Assembly (NCBI GenBank): GCA_964469165.1
Contig: CAYXXZ010000005.1
Coordinates: 4,680-68,679 of the forward strand
Source of the DNA: CAYXXZ01 sp964469165
GTDB taxonomy: Bacteria; Pseudomonadota; Gammaproteobacteria; Pseudomonadales; Porticoccaceae
Direction of reading: 5' to 3'
DNA length: 64,000 nt
Shown piece after piece: positions 32,793 through 42,925 of the stretch. How positions within the stretch are numbered: position 1 is the stretch's first letter; each line of letters starts with the position of its first letter. Both the position numbers and the translations under genes were made by a program. The notes under the pieces are model-generated. The model was not told the origin of the DNA. It saw nothing but the letters and a program-made list of their open reading frames with translations, and searched no databases.

Positions 32793-34043
32793 TCAGGACG
32801 CTCTGGGATGGAATCTCACATTCATACGATACATGCCACGAAATACCGTGGTGGGCATGAACTGGAGAGGGCTGTCCAGCACCTCCAGCCTTTCGAAACG
32901 CTGCACCATGGAGGAGAAGAATTCCACCAGTTGCATTTTGGCCAAAAGGTGGCCGATGCAGTGGTGAATTCCAGGGGCGAACACCTGGGATTCGGCGGTA
33001 TCGCGCTGGAAGTCCAGCTTTTCGGGATTCTGGAAGGCGCGCGGATCGCGGTTGGCACCAGCGATGGAGAGAAACACCAGCTGCCCTTTCTTCAATTGCT
33101 TGCCGTGCCATTCGAAATCCTCGCCGACGAGGCGGGTCTGGCCCGTGGACATGGCGATATAGCGCATCAGCTCGTTGACGCAATCCGCCGCCTTGTCCGG
33201 ATTTTCGTAGAGGTATTGCCAGGCTTCCGGGTGGCGCGCAAGCGCCTCGGTTCCCAGCGTCATGGTGTTGCTCGTGGTGTCGTGGCCGGCGACGATGAGA
33301 ATATGCATCGCGCCAAACAGTTCATCCATCGACAGCTTGTCGCCGCCTTCCTGGGCCTGCATCAGTGTCGTCAAGAGATCCTCGCTGGGATTGTTTTTGC
33401 GCTTCTCGAGTTCCCTGAGAACCACCTCGTTCATGGACGCCATCGCCCTGTCTGCCTTGATGAGCGATTCCACTGGCGGCATCGCGACCGTGGTGCCTTC
33501 CACCGTGTCGTTGGCCCAGTTGCGCAGGTCGGGAAAATATTCTTCGGGCAAGCCCAACACCTTGAAGATCACATAGCCCGGCAAGGGCCGTGCGATCTGT
33601 TCGTTGAACTCTATTTCCGGTGTGGCAATGGCCCTGTCGAGCAGGAAATTGACTCGCTCGCGTGCATAGGGACGAAACTGCTCGACAATTTTCTTGGTGA
33701 AGGCCTGCATCATCAATTTGCGCAGCCGTGCGTGGGACGGGCCGTCGAGGTTGACGATCCAGTCGTTCACAAACTTGCTGAGCACGGGAACCTTGGCGGC
33801 GCGCTCTTCCAGCGGAATACTGCGCAGGAAGAATTCGCTGCGCTGGCCGTTGAGGAGCGGCTTTCGACACTGAAAGCCATCCTGGACATCCTCGAAGCGG
33901 CTGACCACCCAGCACTGGGATTTCTCGCTCCAGAACACCGGGTCCGCCTCGCGGATGCTGTTGAAATCATCGATGATGCCAAGCCCCCGGCTTCTGGCAC
34001 CATCCATCAGATCGATGTCCAGCGCCTGCGCTGCAACGTTCAT
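32793..34043 (-). CDS. Cytochrome P450
   Basis: A 416-residue soluble bacterial P450 monooxygenase. The I-helix AGHDTT is at 252-257, the ExxR motif is Glu291/Arg294 in ELMRYIAM, and the heme loop VFAPGIHHCIGHLLAKMQ has ligand Cys362. There is no N-terminal membrane anchor, so it should use separate ferredoxin partners, which are not encoded nearby. GGAGGTAGG precedes the ATG. It is divergent from an acyl-CoA dehydrogenase gene across a 384-base gap. The substrate is unknown; hydroxylation of a terpenoid or steroid-like hydrocarbon would fit the neighbours. Confidence 0.95.
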   Translation of the reverse strand: MNVAAQALDIDLMDGARSRGLGIIDDFNSIREADPVFWSEKSQCWVVSRFEDVQDGFQCRKPLLNGQRSEFFLRSIPLEERAAKVPVLSKFVNDWIVNLDGPSHARLRKLMMQAFTKKIVEQFRPYARERVNFLLDRAIATPEIEFNEQIARPLPGYVIFKVLGLPEEYFPDLRNWANDTVEGTTVAMPPVESLIKADRAMASMNEVVLRELEKRKNNPSEDLLTTLMQAQEGGDKLSMDELFGAMHILIVAGHDTTSNTMTLGTEALARHPEAWQYLYENPDKAADCVNELMRYIAMSTGQTRLVGEDFEWHGKQLKKGQLVFLSIAGANRDPRAFQNPEKLDFQRDTAESQVFAPGIHHCIGHLLAKMQLVEFFSSMVQRFERLEVLDSPLQFMPTTVFRGMYRMNVRFHPRAS

Positions 34044-34427
34044 TTCCTACCTCCACTGACTGTGTTTTATTGATGAGCCGGCAAGTTGATGCCGGTCTGA
34101 ATATACCCTGTGAGCACTGGCTTTGACCCCGACGACGCTACGTTCGTTCAGGGCTCCTGCATCCGTATTGCTTCTCTTTCGCCAACGCAGCCTCGGACCC
34201 TCAAGCCAAAAAAGCATACTACCGATTATGCCCAGGAGACAGCACCGCACCTTGATCTGGCGCAAATCCATCTCCCGTTATTAACAGGGTGCTTAGAATT
34301 TGGCAGCATAGCGCCTCAGCCCTTTACCTGCGAGTGGTCCCGGGATAGTATCCTGTGCAACCATAACTTCGCTGCAGGCTTACCCGCCCCGGCAGCTCGC
34401 AGTCCGCATCATCAGGAGTACTACCGG
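34044..34427. other. 384-base divergent intergenic region, no feature recognised
   Basis: It lies between the P450 and acyl-CoA dehydrogenase genes and must hold both promoters. An open frame continuous with the dehydrogenase crosses it, but this has no family-like sequence. I see no perfect operator palindrome or repeat copy here. Confidence 0.5.
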
Positions 34428-35570
<1,143 letters not shown>

Positions 35571-35572
35571 GA

Positions 35573-35654
35573 AGCTATAAGCCGTAGGCTTTAAGCAAAA
35601 GCCCTGGTAAAACGCAGATTCATCAAGGTTCGTGCTTAAAACTTATGGCTTAAA
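35573..35654. repeat. Copy of the dispersed palindromic element
   Basis: Left arm AGCTATAAGCCGTAGGCTTT and right arm GTGCTTAAAACTTATGGCTT are imperfect inverted repeats around a diverged centre. It fills the gap between the acyl-CoA dehydrogenase and enoyl-CoA hydratase genes, starting 3 bases after the stop. Confidence 0.75.
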
Positions 35655-35680
35655 TCATTTTCCAGAGGAGCAATTCAACA

Positions 35681-36481
35681 ATGTCAGAACAACCCATCAT
35701 TCTTCAGACCGAGGGGCCGGTGGCTTCCATCACCTTCAACCGTCCCGACAAAGCCAATGCCATGCTGGTGGCCTGGCCCGACCAGATGACCGCGTTTTTC
35801 CACCAGGTGGAAGCCGATCCCAACGTGCGCTGCATCCACATCAGCGGCCGCGGCAAAAACTTCATGGCCGGTGGCGACCTGGAGCAGTTCGGCGACATCA
35901 CCAAGATGAGCGCGGCGGAAAAATCCTTCGCCTTCGAGCGCGACGTCTACACCTGGAACAAACTGATCACCGCCATGCGCCGCTGCCCCAAACCCATCGT
36001 GGTCAGCATTCAGGGCGCGGTTGCCGGCGCCGCCGTCGGCCTGGTCGCCGCCAGTGACCTGATCGTGGCCACCAAGTCCTCTTTCCTGTTCCTGGCCCAC
36101 ATCTTCTCCGGCATGAGCAACGACGGCATGGCCACCTACTTCCTGCCACGCCAGATCGGCGTTCACAAAACCCTGCAACTGGCTCTGCTCGGCGACAGGC
36201 TCGGCGCGGAGCAGGCCCAGCAGATGGGACTGGTGAACTTCGTGGTGGAAGACGACGCCCTCGAAGCCGAAACCCAGAAGATTCTCGACCGCCTGGCGAA
36301 AGGCCCCACCGCCGCCTACGGCCTGATCAAGAACCTGGTGCGCTCTTCCCTCGAAAACAGCATGGAAGAACAGGGCCGCCTGGAGGCGGAATCCATTGGC
36401 AAATGCGTACAAACCCACGACTGGCAGGAAGGCGTGACCGCCTTCGTGGAAAAGCGTAAACCCGCCTTTACCGGCAACTGA
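35681..36481 (+). CDS. Enoyl-CoA hydratase/isomerase family protein
   Basis: A 266-residue crotonase-fold enzyme. SGRGKNFMAGGDLEQFGDIT near residue 55 and QGAVAGAAVGLVAASDLIVA near 105 form the oxyanion hole, and FSGMSNDGMATYFLPRQIGV near 145 is the substrate and base region. It reads Ser-Asn-Asp where hydratases usually have Glu, so isomerase or other chemistry is possible. It is closely related to the protein encoded at 38884 on the opposite strand, with the same SNDGxxTYFLPR motif and C-terminus. AGAGGAG precedes the ATG. It is first in a four-gene operon with a racemase-like CoA-transferase, a small ferredoxin-like protein and another hydratase. Confidence 0.92.
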   Translation: MSEQPIILQTEGPVASITFNRPDKANAMLVAWPDQMTAFFHQVEADPNVRCIHISGRGKNFMAGGDLEQFGDITKMSAAEKSFAFERDVYTWNKLITAMRRCPKPIVVSIQGAVAGAAVGLVAASDLIVATKSSFLFLAHIFSGMSNDGMATYFLPRQIGVHKTLQLALLGDRLGAEQAQQMGLVNFVVEDDALEAETQKILDRLAKGPTAAYGLIKNLVRSSLENSMEEQGRLEAESIGKCVQTHDWQEGVTAFVEKRKPAFTGN

Positions 36482-36494
36482 CGGAGGACCTGCC

Positions 36495-37640
36495 ATGGGA
36501 CCCTTGCAAGGCTTTAAAATCATTGAACTCGCCGGGCTCGGCCCCGGCCCCTTCTGCGCCATGTTGCTGGCGGACATGGGCGCCGACGTCATCCGCATCG
36601 ACCGCCTCAGCGGCGGCGGTGTGCCGCTGCCCATCGACCCGGAGAAGGACGTCTACAACCGCAACCGCCGCTCCATCGCCATGGACCTGAAAAGCCCCGA
36701 AGCCATCGAGGCCATTCTCAAGCTCTGTGAAGGCGCGGACGCCCTCATCGAAGGCTTCCGCCCCGGCGTCATGGAACGCCTGGGCCTCGGTCCCGATGTG
36801 TGCCTGGCGCGCAATCCCAAGCTCGTCTACGGCCGCATGACCGGCTGGGGCCAGCACGGCGCCCTGGCGCAAAGCGCCGGCCACGACATCAATTACCTGG
36901 CAATATCCGGTGCCCTCTCCATGATCGGCCGCAAGGGGCAGCCGCCCGTGCCACCGTCGAACCTCGTCGCCGACATGGGCGGTGGCGGCCTGATGCTGGC
37001 CTACGGCATCACCTGCGCGCTGCTCGAAGCGGGCCGCTCCGGCAAGGGCCAGGTGGTCGACGCCGCCATGACGGAAGGTGCCGCTGTGCTGTCCGCCGGA
37101 CATTACGGCTTGCGCGCGATGGGTATCGTCAAGGATCAGCACGGCGTCAACATGGGCGACACCGGTTCTTACTTTTACGAGGTGTACGAAACCAAGGATG
37201 GCAAATATTTTTCCGTCGGCGCCATCGAACCCCAGTTCTACAATGAGTTGGTCGAGAAGATGGGCCTGGACAAAGCGTCGCTGCCCAACCAATGGGACGT
37301 CTCCAAGTGGGATGACATGAAAAAAGTCTTTGCAGACACCTTCAAAACCAAAACCCGCGACGAATGGACAGCCATTTTCGAGGGTACCGATGCCTGCGCA
37401 TCTCCCGTGCTGACTCCCGCCGAGGTGGCGGACTACAAGCACAACAAGGATCGCGGCAGCTTCGTCACCGTCAACGGCCTGCTGCAACCGGCACCCGCGC
37501 CGCGCCTCAGCCGCACTCCCGGTGAGATCGTCAGGACCCCGCCCAAACCCGGTGAGCACACCAACGAAATCCTGCGCGACTGGGGCTTTGGCGATAGTGA
37601 CATCAAGACTCTCGCCGACACTGGCGCCATCAACAGCTGA
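36495..37640 (+). CDS. CaiB/BaiF family protein, alpha-methylacyl-CoA-racemase-like
   Basis: A 381-residue class III CoA-transferase-fold protein, most like alpha-methylacyl-CoA racemase. GWGQHGALAQSAGHDINYLA carries the racemase His130, and NLVADMGGGGLML carries Asp160; together these form the racemase acid/base pair. The start GFKIIELAGLGPGPFCAMLL and LLEAGRSGKGQVVDAAM are family-typical. GGAGG precedes the ATG. Gaps of 13 and 42 bases place it in the acyl-CoA operon. It would epimerise the 2-methyl group of a branched acyl-CoA, which suggests isoprenoid, pristanoyl-type or sterol side-chain substrates. That substrate is inference. Confidence 0.92.
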   Translation: MGPLQGFKIIELAGLGPGPFCAMLLADMGADVIRIDRLSGGGVPLPIDPEKDVYNRNRRSIAMDLKSPEAIEAILKLCEGADALIEGFRPGVMERLGLGPDVCLARNPKLVYGRMTGWGQHGALAQSAGHDINYLAISGALSMIGRKGQPPVPPSNLVADMGGGGLMLAYGITCALLEAGRSGKGQVVDAAMTEGAAVLSAGHYGLRAMGIVKDQHGVNMGDTGSYFYEVYETKDGKYFSVGAIEPQFYNELVEKMGLDKASLPNQWDVSKWDDMKKVFADTFKTKTRDEWTAIFEGTDACASPVLTPAEVADYKHNKDRGSFVTVNGLLQPAPAPRLSRTPGEIVRTPPKPGEHTNEILRDWGFGDSDIKTLADTGAINS

Positions 37641-37682
37641 TAAACCCGAACGACAGAAAACACACATCCTGAGGACTCAACC

Positions 37683-38015
37683 ATGAGCAACAAATCCTAT
37701 CTCCTGGCTCTCGGCAACCCCATGCCCGGTCTCGAAGACGAATTCAACGACTGGTACACCAACGTCCACATCAAGGAAGCCATTACCGTGGACGGTTTCG
37801 TTTCCGCCCAGCGTTTCGTCACGTCCAGCGCCCAGCTCCGCGCAGACCAGCCATACAAATATCTCGCGATTTATGAAATCGAGAGCGGCCGTGAGGCTGA
37901 AGCTGTAGAAAACCTGAAAAAAGCCATTCCCACCTTCGACATGAAACCCGTGGTGGATGTCAAAAATTCCCACATGATGGTTGTCGAATCCATCAGCGAC
38001 ATGCTGACCAGGTAG
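37683..38015 (+). CDS. Small ferredoxin-fold (EthD/DUF4286-like) protein
   Basis: A 110-residue protein with the EFNDWYTNVHIKEAITVDGF signature near residue 20, as in dimeric alpha/beta-barrel proteins of the EthD or DUF4286 type. YLAIYEIESGREAEAVENLK follows near residue 60. No catalytic residues are evident beyond the conserved Trp-Tyr and His. It lies inside the acyl-CoA operon, 11 bases before the next hydratase gene. Such proteins recur in terpenoid and steroid catabolic operons, but I cannot assign a reaction. Confidence 0.85.
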   Translation: MSNKSYLLALGNPMPGLEDEFNDWYTNVHIKEAITVDGFVSAQRFVTSSAQLRADQPYKYLAIYEIESGREAEAVENLKKAIPTFDMKPVVDVKNSHMMVVESISDMLTR

Positions 38016-38026
38016 GAGGTCTCCCC

Positions 38027-38827
38027 GTGAGTGAACAGATCCTTTTCAACAAGGCAAAGGGCGTTGCCCGTCTCACCATTAACCGGCCCGAGGTCAAGAA
38101 CGCCCTGAGCTTCGCCATGTGCAACGAGCTGGTGGAAATCATCGGCGAGCTGCAATCGGACCGAGATATTCGCGTGCTGGTACTAAATGCCAAAGGTCCT
38201 GATTTCACCGCGGGAGCCGATCTGAAAGACATGTCCGACGCCCTGCCGGACGACCCCCAGGCACGCGGCAAGATGGTCGCCGGCAAAGCCCGCGAAATGG
38301 CCTGGCCCATTTTCATCGGCCTGCACAACATCCGCCAGCCCATCGTCGCCAGCGTGCGCGGCCACGCCATCGGCGCGGGCGCCCAGTTCATTCTTTCCGC
38401 CGATCTCACCGTAGCGTCGCAAACGCTGAAACTGGCGATGCCGCAGGTGAACCTCGCCCACCCGGTGGACCACGGGGAATCGTATTTTTTGCCGCGCAAA
38501 ATCGGCATGGCGCGCGCCATGCAGCTGACCCTGCTGGCGGAAACCCTGACCGCGGAAAATGCGGAAAAATACGGCCTGGTGAACTGGGTGGTCAGTGATG
38601 ACAAGCTGGAAGAAAAAACTGAAGAAGTGGTAGAGCGACTGGCATCGATGGCGCCCCTCGCCGCCCGCCACATCAAGAAGTTGTTGCTCAAATCCCTCGA
38701 CAACACCATCGATGCACAATACGCCGCCGAAGCCAAAGCGCTTGCGAAGTGTGCCGCCAGTGAAGATTTTGTCGAAGCCATGGCAGCGTTTCAGGAAAAA
38801 AGAGCGCCCGTCTTCAAAGGCAAATAA
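38027..38827 (+). CDS. Enoyl-CoA hydratase/isomerase family protein
   Basis: A 266-residue crotonase-fold enzyme. NAKGPDFTAGADLKDMSDAL near residue 55 and RGHAIGAGAQFILSADLTVA near 110 build the oxyanion hole. AMPQVNLAHPVDHGESYFLP near 145 is the catalytic loop region. The start is GTG, supported by a perfect TAGGAGGT ribosome site 8 bases upstream. It is last in the operon beginning at 35681 and is followed by a strong terminator. It is related to, but distinct from, the SNDG-type paralogues encoded at 35681 and 38884. Confidence 0.92.
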   Translation: MSEQILFNKAKGVARLTINRPEVKNALSFAMCNELVEIIGELQSDRDIRVLVLNAKGPDFTAGADLKDMSDALPDDPQARGKMVAGKAREMAWPIFIGLHNIRQPIVASVRGHAIGAGAQFILSADLTVASQTLKLAMPQVNLAHPVDHGESYFLPRKIGMARAMQLTLLAETLTAENAEKYGLVNWVVSDDKLEEKTEEVVERLASMAPLAARHIKKLLLKSLDNTIDAQYAAEAKALAKCAASEDFVEAMAAFQEKRAPVFKGK

Positions 38828-38838
38828 GCTCTCTCGAC

Positions 38839-38871
38839 AACCGGTACCGATGACGCCCATCGGTACCGGTT
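38839..38871. terminator. Hairpin terminator between convergent hydratase genes
   Basis: A perfect 14-bp stem AACCGGTACCGATG / CATCGGTACCGGTT with a 5-base loop, 11 bases after one stop and 12 bases from the other. No long T-run follows on either strand; position and stem strength support termination. Confidence 0.75.
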
Positions 38872-38883
38872 CCTGTTCTCCCG

Positions 38884-39681
38884 TCAACGCCCCTTGAACG
38901 CGGGCTTGCGCTTTTCAAAGAAGGATTTCAGGCCTTCGGGCACGTCCTCCGTCTGCATCGCGGTGCCGTAGGAACGCGCTTCCAGCGTGCCCTGCTCCAT
39001 CATGGAGTTCTGCAGCGACGCGTACATCAGCTTCTTGATCAGGCCATAGCCCTTGGTGGGCCCTGCCGCCAGGCGCGCCACCAGCTTCCGGGTTTCCGCC
39101 GCCAGTTCCTGCTCCGGCACCACGAAGTTCACCAGGCCTATGTCCTTTGCCTCCGCCGCGCTCATCCTGTCGCCGAGCAGCGCCATCTGCAACGAGCGGC
39201 GCAGGCCGATATGGCGGGGCAGGAAATACGTCGTCAAACCATCGTTGCTGCCGCCGTGAAGAATGTGCGCCGCCCAGATAAAGGCGCTATCCGCGGCAAT
39301 GACCAGATCGCAGGCGCCGATGAATCCCATGGCCGCGCCCGCGGCACCGCCCTGAACGCTGGCGACCACAGGCTGGTCCAGGCGCATCATGGTTTCTATC
39401 ATGAAGTTGTATTCGTGGATGGGGTCTTCCCCCAGCGCCGCGATCTCCGCTTTCGTCAACGACTGGAAATCACCCATGGTTCCCAGATCGCCGCCCGCCA
39501 TGAAGTGTTTTCCTTCGCCGCGAATCAATACCACACGCACGTCGTCGCGCGCGGCGATGTCGAGGAAAGCCCTGCGCAACGGCGCAATGATGCGGGGATG
39601 GAAGGCATTGGCCTTCTCCGGTCTTGTAAAACTGATGGTTGCACAGCCTTCTGCGACCACATAGGAAAAATCGTCAGACAT
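38884..39681 (-). CDS. Enoyl-CoA hydratase/isomerase family protein
   Basis: A 265-residue crotonase-fold enzyme. IRGEGKHFMAGGDLGTMGDF near residue 55 and QGGAAGAAMGFIGACDLVIA near 110 form the oxyanion hole, and LHGGSNDGLTTYFLPRHIGL near 145 matches its paralogue encoded at 35681. The C-terminus KSFFEKRKPAFKGR is also shared. ATGGAGA precedes the ATG. It is divergent from the TetR gene, with the 32-bp operator (39800-39831) between them, so it is the likely direct target of that repressor. Confidence 0.92.
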   Translation of the reverse strand: MSDDFSYVVAEGCATISFTRPEKANAFHPRIIAPLRRAFLDIAARDDVRVVLIRGEGKHFMAGGDLGTMGDFQSLTKAEIAALGEDPIHEYNFMIETMMRLDQPVVASVQGGAAGAAMGFIGACDLVIAADSAFIWAAHILHGGSNDGLTTYFLPRHIGLRRSLQMALLGDRMSAAEAKDIGLVNFVVPEQELAAETRKLVARLAAGPTKGYGLIKKLMYASLQNSMMEQGTLEARSYGTAMQTEDVPEGLKSFFEKRKPAFKGR

Positions 39682-39799
39682 GACATCTCCATAACATATT
39701 GGTTATAAAAAAAATTCCAGAAACTTTGCCGCAAGCCTCGCCAACGCGATACGCCATTTCATGAACGCATTGTTGACAACCGGTTTTTACTGCCCCACA

Positions 39800-39831
39800 T
39801 TAACACTTGCATGTATGCATGCAAGTGTTAA
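39800..39831. promoter_or_regulatory. Perfect 32-bp TetR-type operator
   Basis: TTAACACTTGCATG and its exact complement CATGCAAGTGTTAA are separated by TATG. The 14-bp arms lie between the divergent hydratase and TetR genes, 68 bases from the TetR ATG. Length, symmetry and position fit a TetR-family operator controlling both directions. Confidence 0.85.
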
Positions 39832-39899
39832 TATCTCGATGCCATTAAGTGCCGATGACAAGGTATTTTCATTTTCGGGAAACTGAACAAGAGGGTTCG

Positions 39900-40574
39900 A
39901 TGCCAAGTAACACCGCCAAGGAAAAAAAATCCGCCCCGCAAGCGGGCACGCCTACTCCGAAACGCCGGCGCCGCAAGTCCTGGGATGAAAGCACGCAGGA
40001 GAGCAAGCAGAAAATCATTTCCGCCGCCTTTCTGTGTTTCGGGAAAATCGGCTATCAGAAAACAACACTGACCGACATCGCCAATGTTGCCGGTTGCAGC
40101 CGCGAGCTTCCCCGCTACCACTTCAAATCGAAAGAAGGTCTGGTAACGGCTCTGCTCGACAAAATACTGACGGACTGGAAAACCATCTTCGAGATGCCCA
40201 AACAGCAGGGCGTGACGGGCACCGCAGCCATTCACATGATGCTGGATATCTACCTCGGCATGTCGAAAAACGACCCCACGGTTTACAACGGGCGTCTGGC
40301 CCTCATTTTTCAACTCGCCGACCCCAGCATGGAGCCAGTGAAGGATCAGGTGGTCACCATGCAGCGCGCGTTGCGAAACGGTTTCCGGGATTTCATCAAG
40401 CAGAGCGTCATACAGGGCGACAGCCCCAGGAACACGGATATCGACGCCATGGCGGCCATTATTTTCGCCACTTTCCGGGGTCTGGCGTATCAGCTGATGA
40501 CCGATCCGGAAGCAACGGATATGCAAAGAATAGGCAAGCAACTCAAAGTGGTAATCAACAAGATAATGGCATGA
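39900..40574 (+). CDS. TetR-family transcriptional regulator
   Basis: A 224-residue regulator. A basic, low-complexity N-terminus (TPTPKRRRRKSWDES) precedes the TetR helix-turn-helix at about 38-82: QKIISAAFLCFGKIGYQKTT, LTDIANVAGCSRELPRYHFK, SKEGL. An all-helical ligand domain completes the protein. The ATG at 39900 is chosen over one 17 codons upstream because GAGGG lies 5 bases before it. It probably represses its own gene and the divergent hydratase through the palindrome at 39800-39831. It may also control the TonB receptor operon 125 bases downstream. An acyl-CoA or terpenoid inducer is a guess. Confidence 0.93.
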   Translation: MPSNTAKEKKSAPQAGTPTPKRRRRKSWDESTQESKQKIISAAFLCFGKIGYQKTTLTDIANVAGCSRELPRYHFKSKEGLVTALLDKILTDWKTIFEMPKQQGVTGTAAIHMMLDIYLGMSKNDPTVYNGRLALIFQLADPSMEPVKDQVVTMQRALRNGFRDFIKQSVIQGDSPRNTDIDAMAAIIFATFRGLAYQLMTDPEATDMQRIGKQLKVVINKIMA

Positions 40575-40699
40575 CGCCTTTGACGAAAGCCAGACAGGGA
40601 GATCAGAAAAAAACTCAGAACGAAGAAAAGTAGTCGTCACCAACATCAACTATTCAGACAACACGCTCTGAACCTAATAACAGATAAGCGGAGACTGAA

Positions 40700-42847
40700 A
40701 TGAACACCAGAAAAAAGATAACTCACACCACAACCTTGCTCATGGCTTGTAGCGGTGCCTTGGGCACAGCCCAAGGCGCGAGTGCGCAGGGGGCACTTGA
40801 AGAAATCATCGTGACCGCCACGAAGCGGGAACAAAGCATGCAGGAGGTGCCCATCACGATCAGCGCGATCACCGGCGACGGCCTGCAAAGGCTCGGCATC
40901 GAGGGCATGGATGAATTGGCCGTCGTCACACCAGGCCTGCATTTCGGACGCCAGACCGGCGCGGCGGTGGTCCTGATGCGAGGCATCGGCACCAATAATG
41001 GCTCCGCGGGCAACGAGCCCTCCATCGCCACCTATATCGACGGGGTTTACAACCCCAATGGCAATGCCAATGTCGCCTCCTTCGCTGATATCGAGCGCAT
41101 CGAGGTTCTCAAGGGCCCGCAGGGCACTCTGTTCGGACGCAACGCCACCGGCGGGCTGATCCACGTCATCACCAAGGACCCCAGCCAGGAAAGCGAAGCA
41201 AAATTCAGGGTCGGCTACGGAAATTACGACACCTTTGAAGGCGGCTTCTACGGTTCCACCGGCCTTACCGAAAATACCGCGGCCAACATTTCGGTGCGTT
41301 TCAAGGACCAGGGAGACTCTCCTCTCGACAGCAGCGTGTCCGGCGTCAACTACGTCCCGGATGAGGACGTCGCCGTGCGCGTGAAGTGGCTTTACCAGCC
41401 CTCGGAAGACCTTGAGATCAAGCTCACCGGCTACTACTCTGAATCCAAAAGCAGCACCTTCGTGGCCAGAAAAACCGTGCCCGGCGCCAGGGCGCAAAAC
41501 GGCGTGGCGCCCACCGGCGACTTCTGGACCATGAACAACGAAATTCCCACCCACGCCCGCATCCGCACCAGCGGCGCCAATGCGCAGATACGGTATTCGT
41601 TCGACAACGTCGACCTGGTCAGCATCAGCAGCTGGGCGAAGGAGCATCAGTACGCGCCTTTCGACAACGACGGCACTCCCCTGCTTCTGCAAAACTCCTA
41701 CGCGGAAATGCCCGCCGAAACCATCACCCAGGAGTTTCGCCTGGTTTCCACCGGCGACAGCAGGTTCAACTGGATAGCCGGTCTTTATCTCTACCAGAAC
41801 AGTGCCTGGTACGACCCGCTGCGCGTCGACATCCCCACCGCGGGCGGTATTCAATTGTTCAATTACTCGAACCAGGATGTCGAATCCTGGGCGGTGTTCG
41901 GCGAAGGCAGCTACGCCATTACGGACAGAACCTCACTGACGATCGGCCTGCGCTGGAACGAGGATAATCTGGATTATTCCGGTAACTCCTACACGACCTT
42001 CGGCCCCGTCTTCCCCTTCACCACCCAGGAAACGAGCTTTGAAGAGGCCACCTATCGCATCAGCCTCGATCACAAGCTGACGGACAGCCTGATGCTGTAC
42101 GGTACCTATAGCCGCGGCTATAAAACAGGGCTGTTCAACCTGATCAACCTGGGCGGGCCGCCAACCCCGGCGCTGGAGCCAGAGATTCTCGACGCCTACG
42201 AAATCGGCTTCAAATCGGACGGCTGGATGGACGGCCGCGTCAGGTTCAACGGCGCCGCCTTCTATTACGATTACCAGGATCTGCAAGTGGTCGTGGTGGG
42301 CGCCGTTGCCCTGTCCTCCGCCAGTGCCGCGGCGGCCACCATCTACGGCGGCGAGCTGGAACTCAATGCCCAGGTCACCGATGGCCTGAACATTTCCGCC
42401 GGATTCGCCTACACCAACAGCGAATACGATCAGTATGTGGGCACCACCAACCGCCCCGCGCCCAGTGGCAACGGCAACGTGGTGGTCCAGCCCGTGGACT
42501 TTTCCGGCAACGAACTCTTCCGCGCCCCCGAGATCACCTTCAACGCGGCGATTCATTACCTGCTGCCGACGGATATCGGGGAGTTCGGCTTCAGCGCCAA
42601 CTACTACCACAACGGCGGTTTCTACTGGGACGAGGACAATCGCCTGAAAGAGCCCTCCCACCAGTTGGTCAACCTGGAGGCGAGCTGGACCGACCCTTCG
42701 AGCAAATACAAAGTGTCGTTGTGGGGACGAAATATTTTTGAAGAAAAGTACTCCGTCTACACCAACAACAGCCCGTCGAGCGGCGACGCGTACGTTCCCT
42801 CCGAGCCGCGCATGTACGGGGTGAATTTCGAGTACAACTTCTTCTGA
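40700..42847 (+). CDS. TonB-dependent outer-membrane receptor
   Basis: A 715-residue receptor. The signal peptide is about residues 1-29 (TTTLLMACSGALGTAQGASA). The TonB box LEEIIVTATKR is near 35, followed by the plug with VLMRGIGTNNGSAGNEPSIA and ERIEVLKGPQGTLFGRNATG, then a 22-strand-type barrel ending GVNFEYNFF with terminal Phe. It has no STN signalling domain. GGAG precedes the ATG. It heads a plus-strand run with lipocalin-like, kinase-like, UGSC, SDR and sulfotransferase genes, which suggests uptake of a hydrophobic or bulky organic substrate, not iron. It is a close relative of the receptor encoded at 54684. Confidence 0.94.
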   Translation: MNTRKKITHTTTLLMACSGALGTAQGASAQGALEEIIVTATKREQSMQEVPITISAITGDGLQRLGIEGMDELAVVTPGLHFGRQTGAAVVLMRGIGTNNGSAGNEPSIATYIDGVYNPNGNANVASFADIERIEVLKGPQGTLFGRNATGGLIHVITKDPSQESEAKFRVGYGNYDTFEGGFYGSTGLTENTAANISVRFKDQGDSPLDSSVSGVNYVPDEDVAVRVKWLYQPSEDLEIKLTGYYSESKSSTFVARKTVPGARAQNGVAPTGDFWTMNNEIPTHARIRTSGANAQIRYSFDNVDLVSISSWAKEHQYAPFDNDGTPLLLQNSYAEMPAETITQEFRLVSTGDSRFNWIAGLYLYQNSAWYDPLRVDIPTAGGIQLFNYSNQDVESWAVFGEGSYAITDRTSLTIGLRWNEDNLDYSGNSYTTFGPVFPFTTQETSFEEATYRISLDHKLTDSLMLYGTYSRGYKTGLFNLINLGGPPTPALEPEILDAYEIGFKSDGWMDGRVRFNGAAFYYDYQDLQVVVVGAVALSSASAAAATIYGGELELNAQVTDGLNISAGFAYTNSEYDQYVGTTNRPAPSGNGNVVVQPVDFSGNELFRAPEITFNAAIHYLLPTDIGEFGFSANYYHNGGFYWDEDNRLKEPSHQLVNLEASWTDPSSKYKVSLWGRNIFEEKYSVYTNNSPSSGDAYVPSEPRMYGVNFEYNFF

Positions 42848-42925
42848 TGGCCTGGCGCCGCCGCCGGCGTGTCCGGCGGCTGGCCCGGCGAACGATGATT
42901 TTCAACAGGTGATGCGGAGTCAAAC

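Noticed and set aside
34110..34427. N-terminal extension of the acyl-CoA dehydrogenase encoded at 34428
   Set aside because: The extra 106 residues have no family similarity, and a ribosome site supports the start at 34428.
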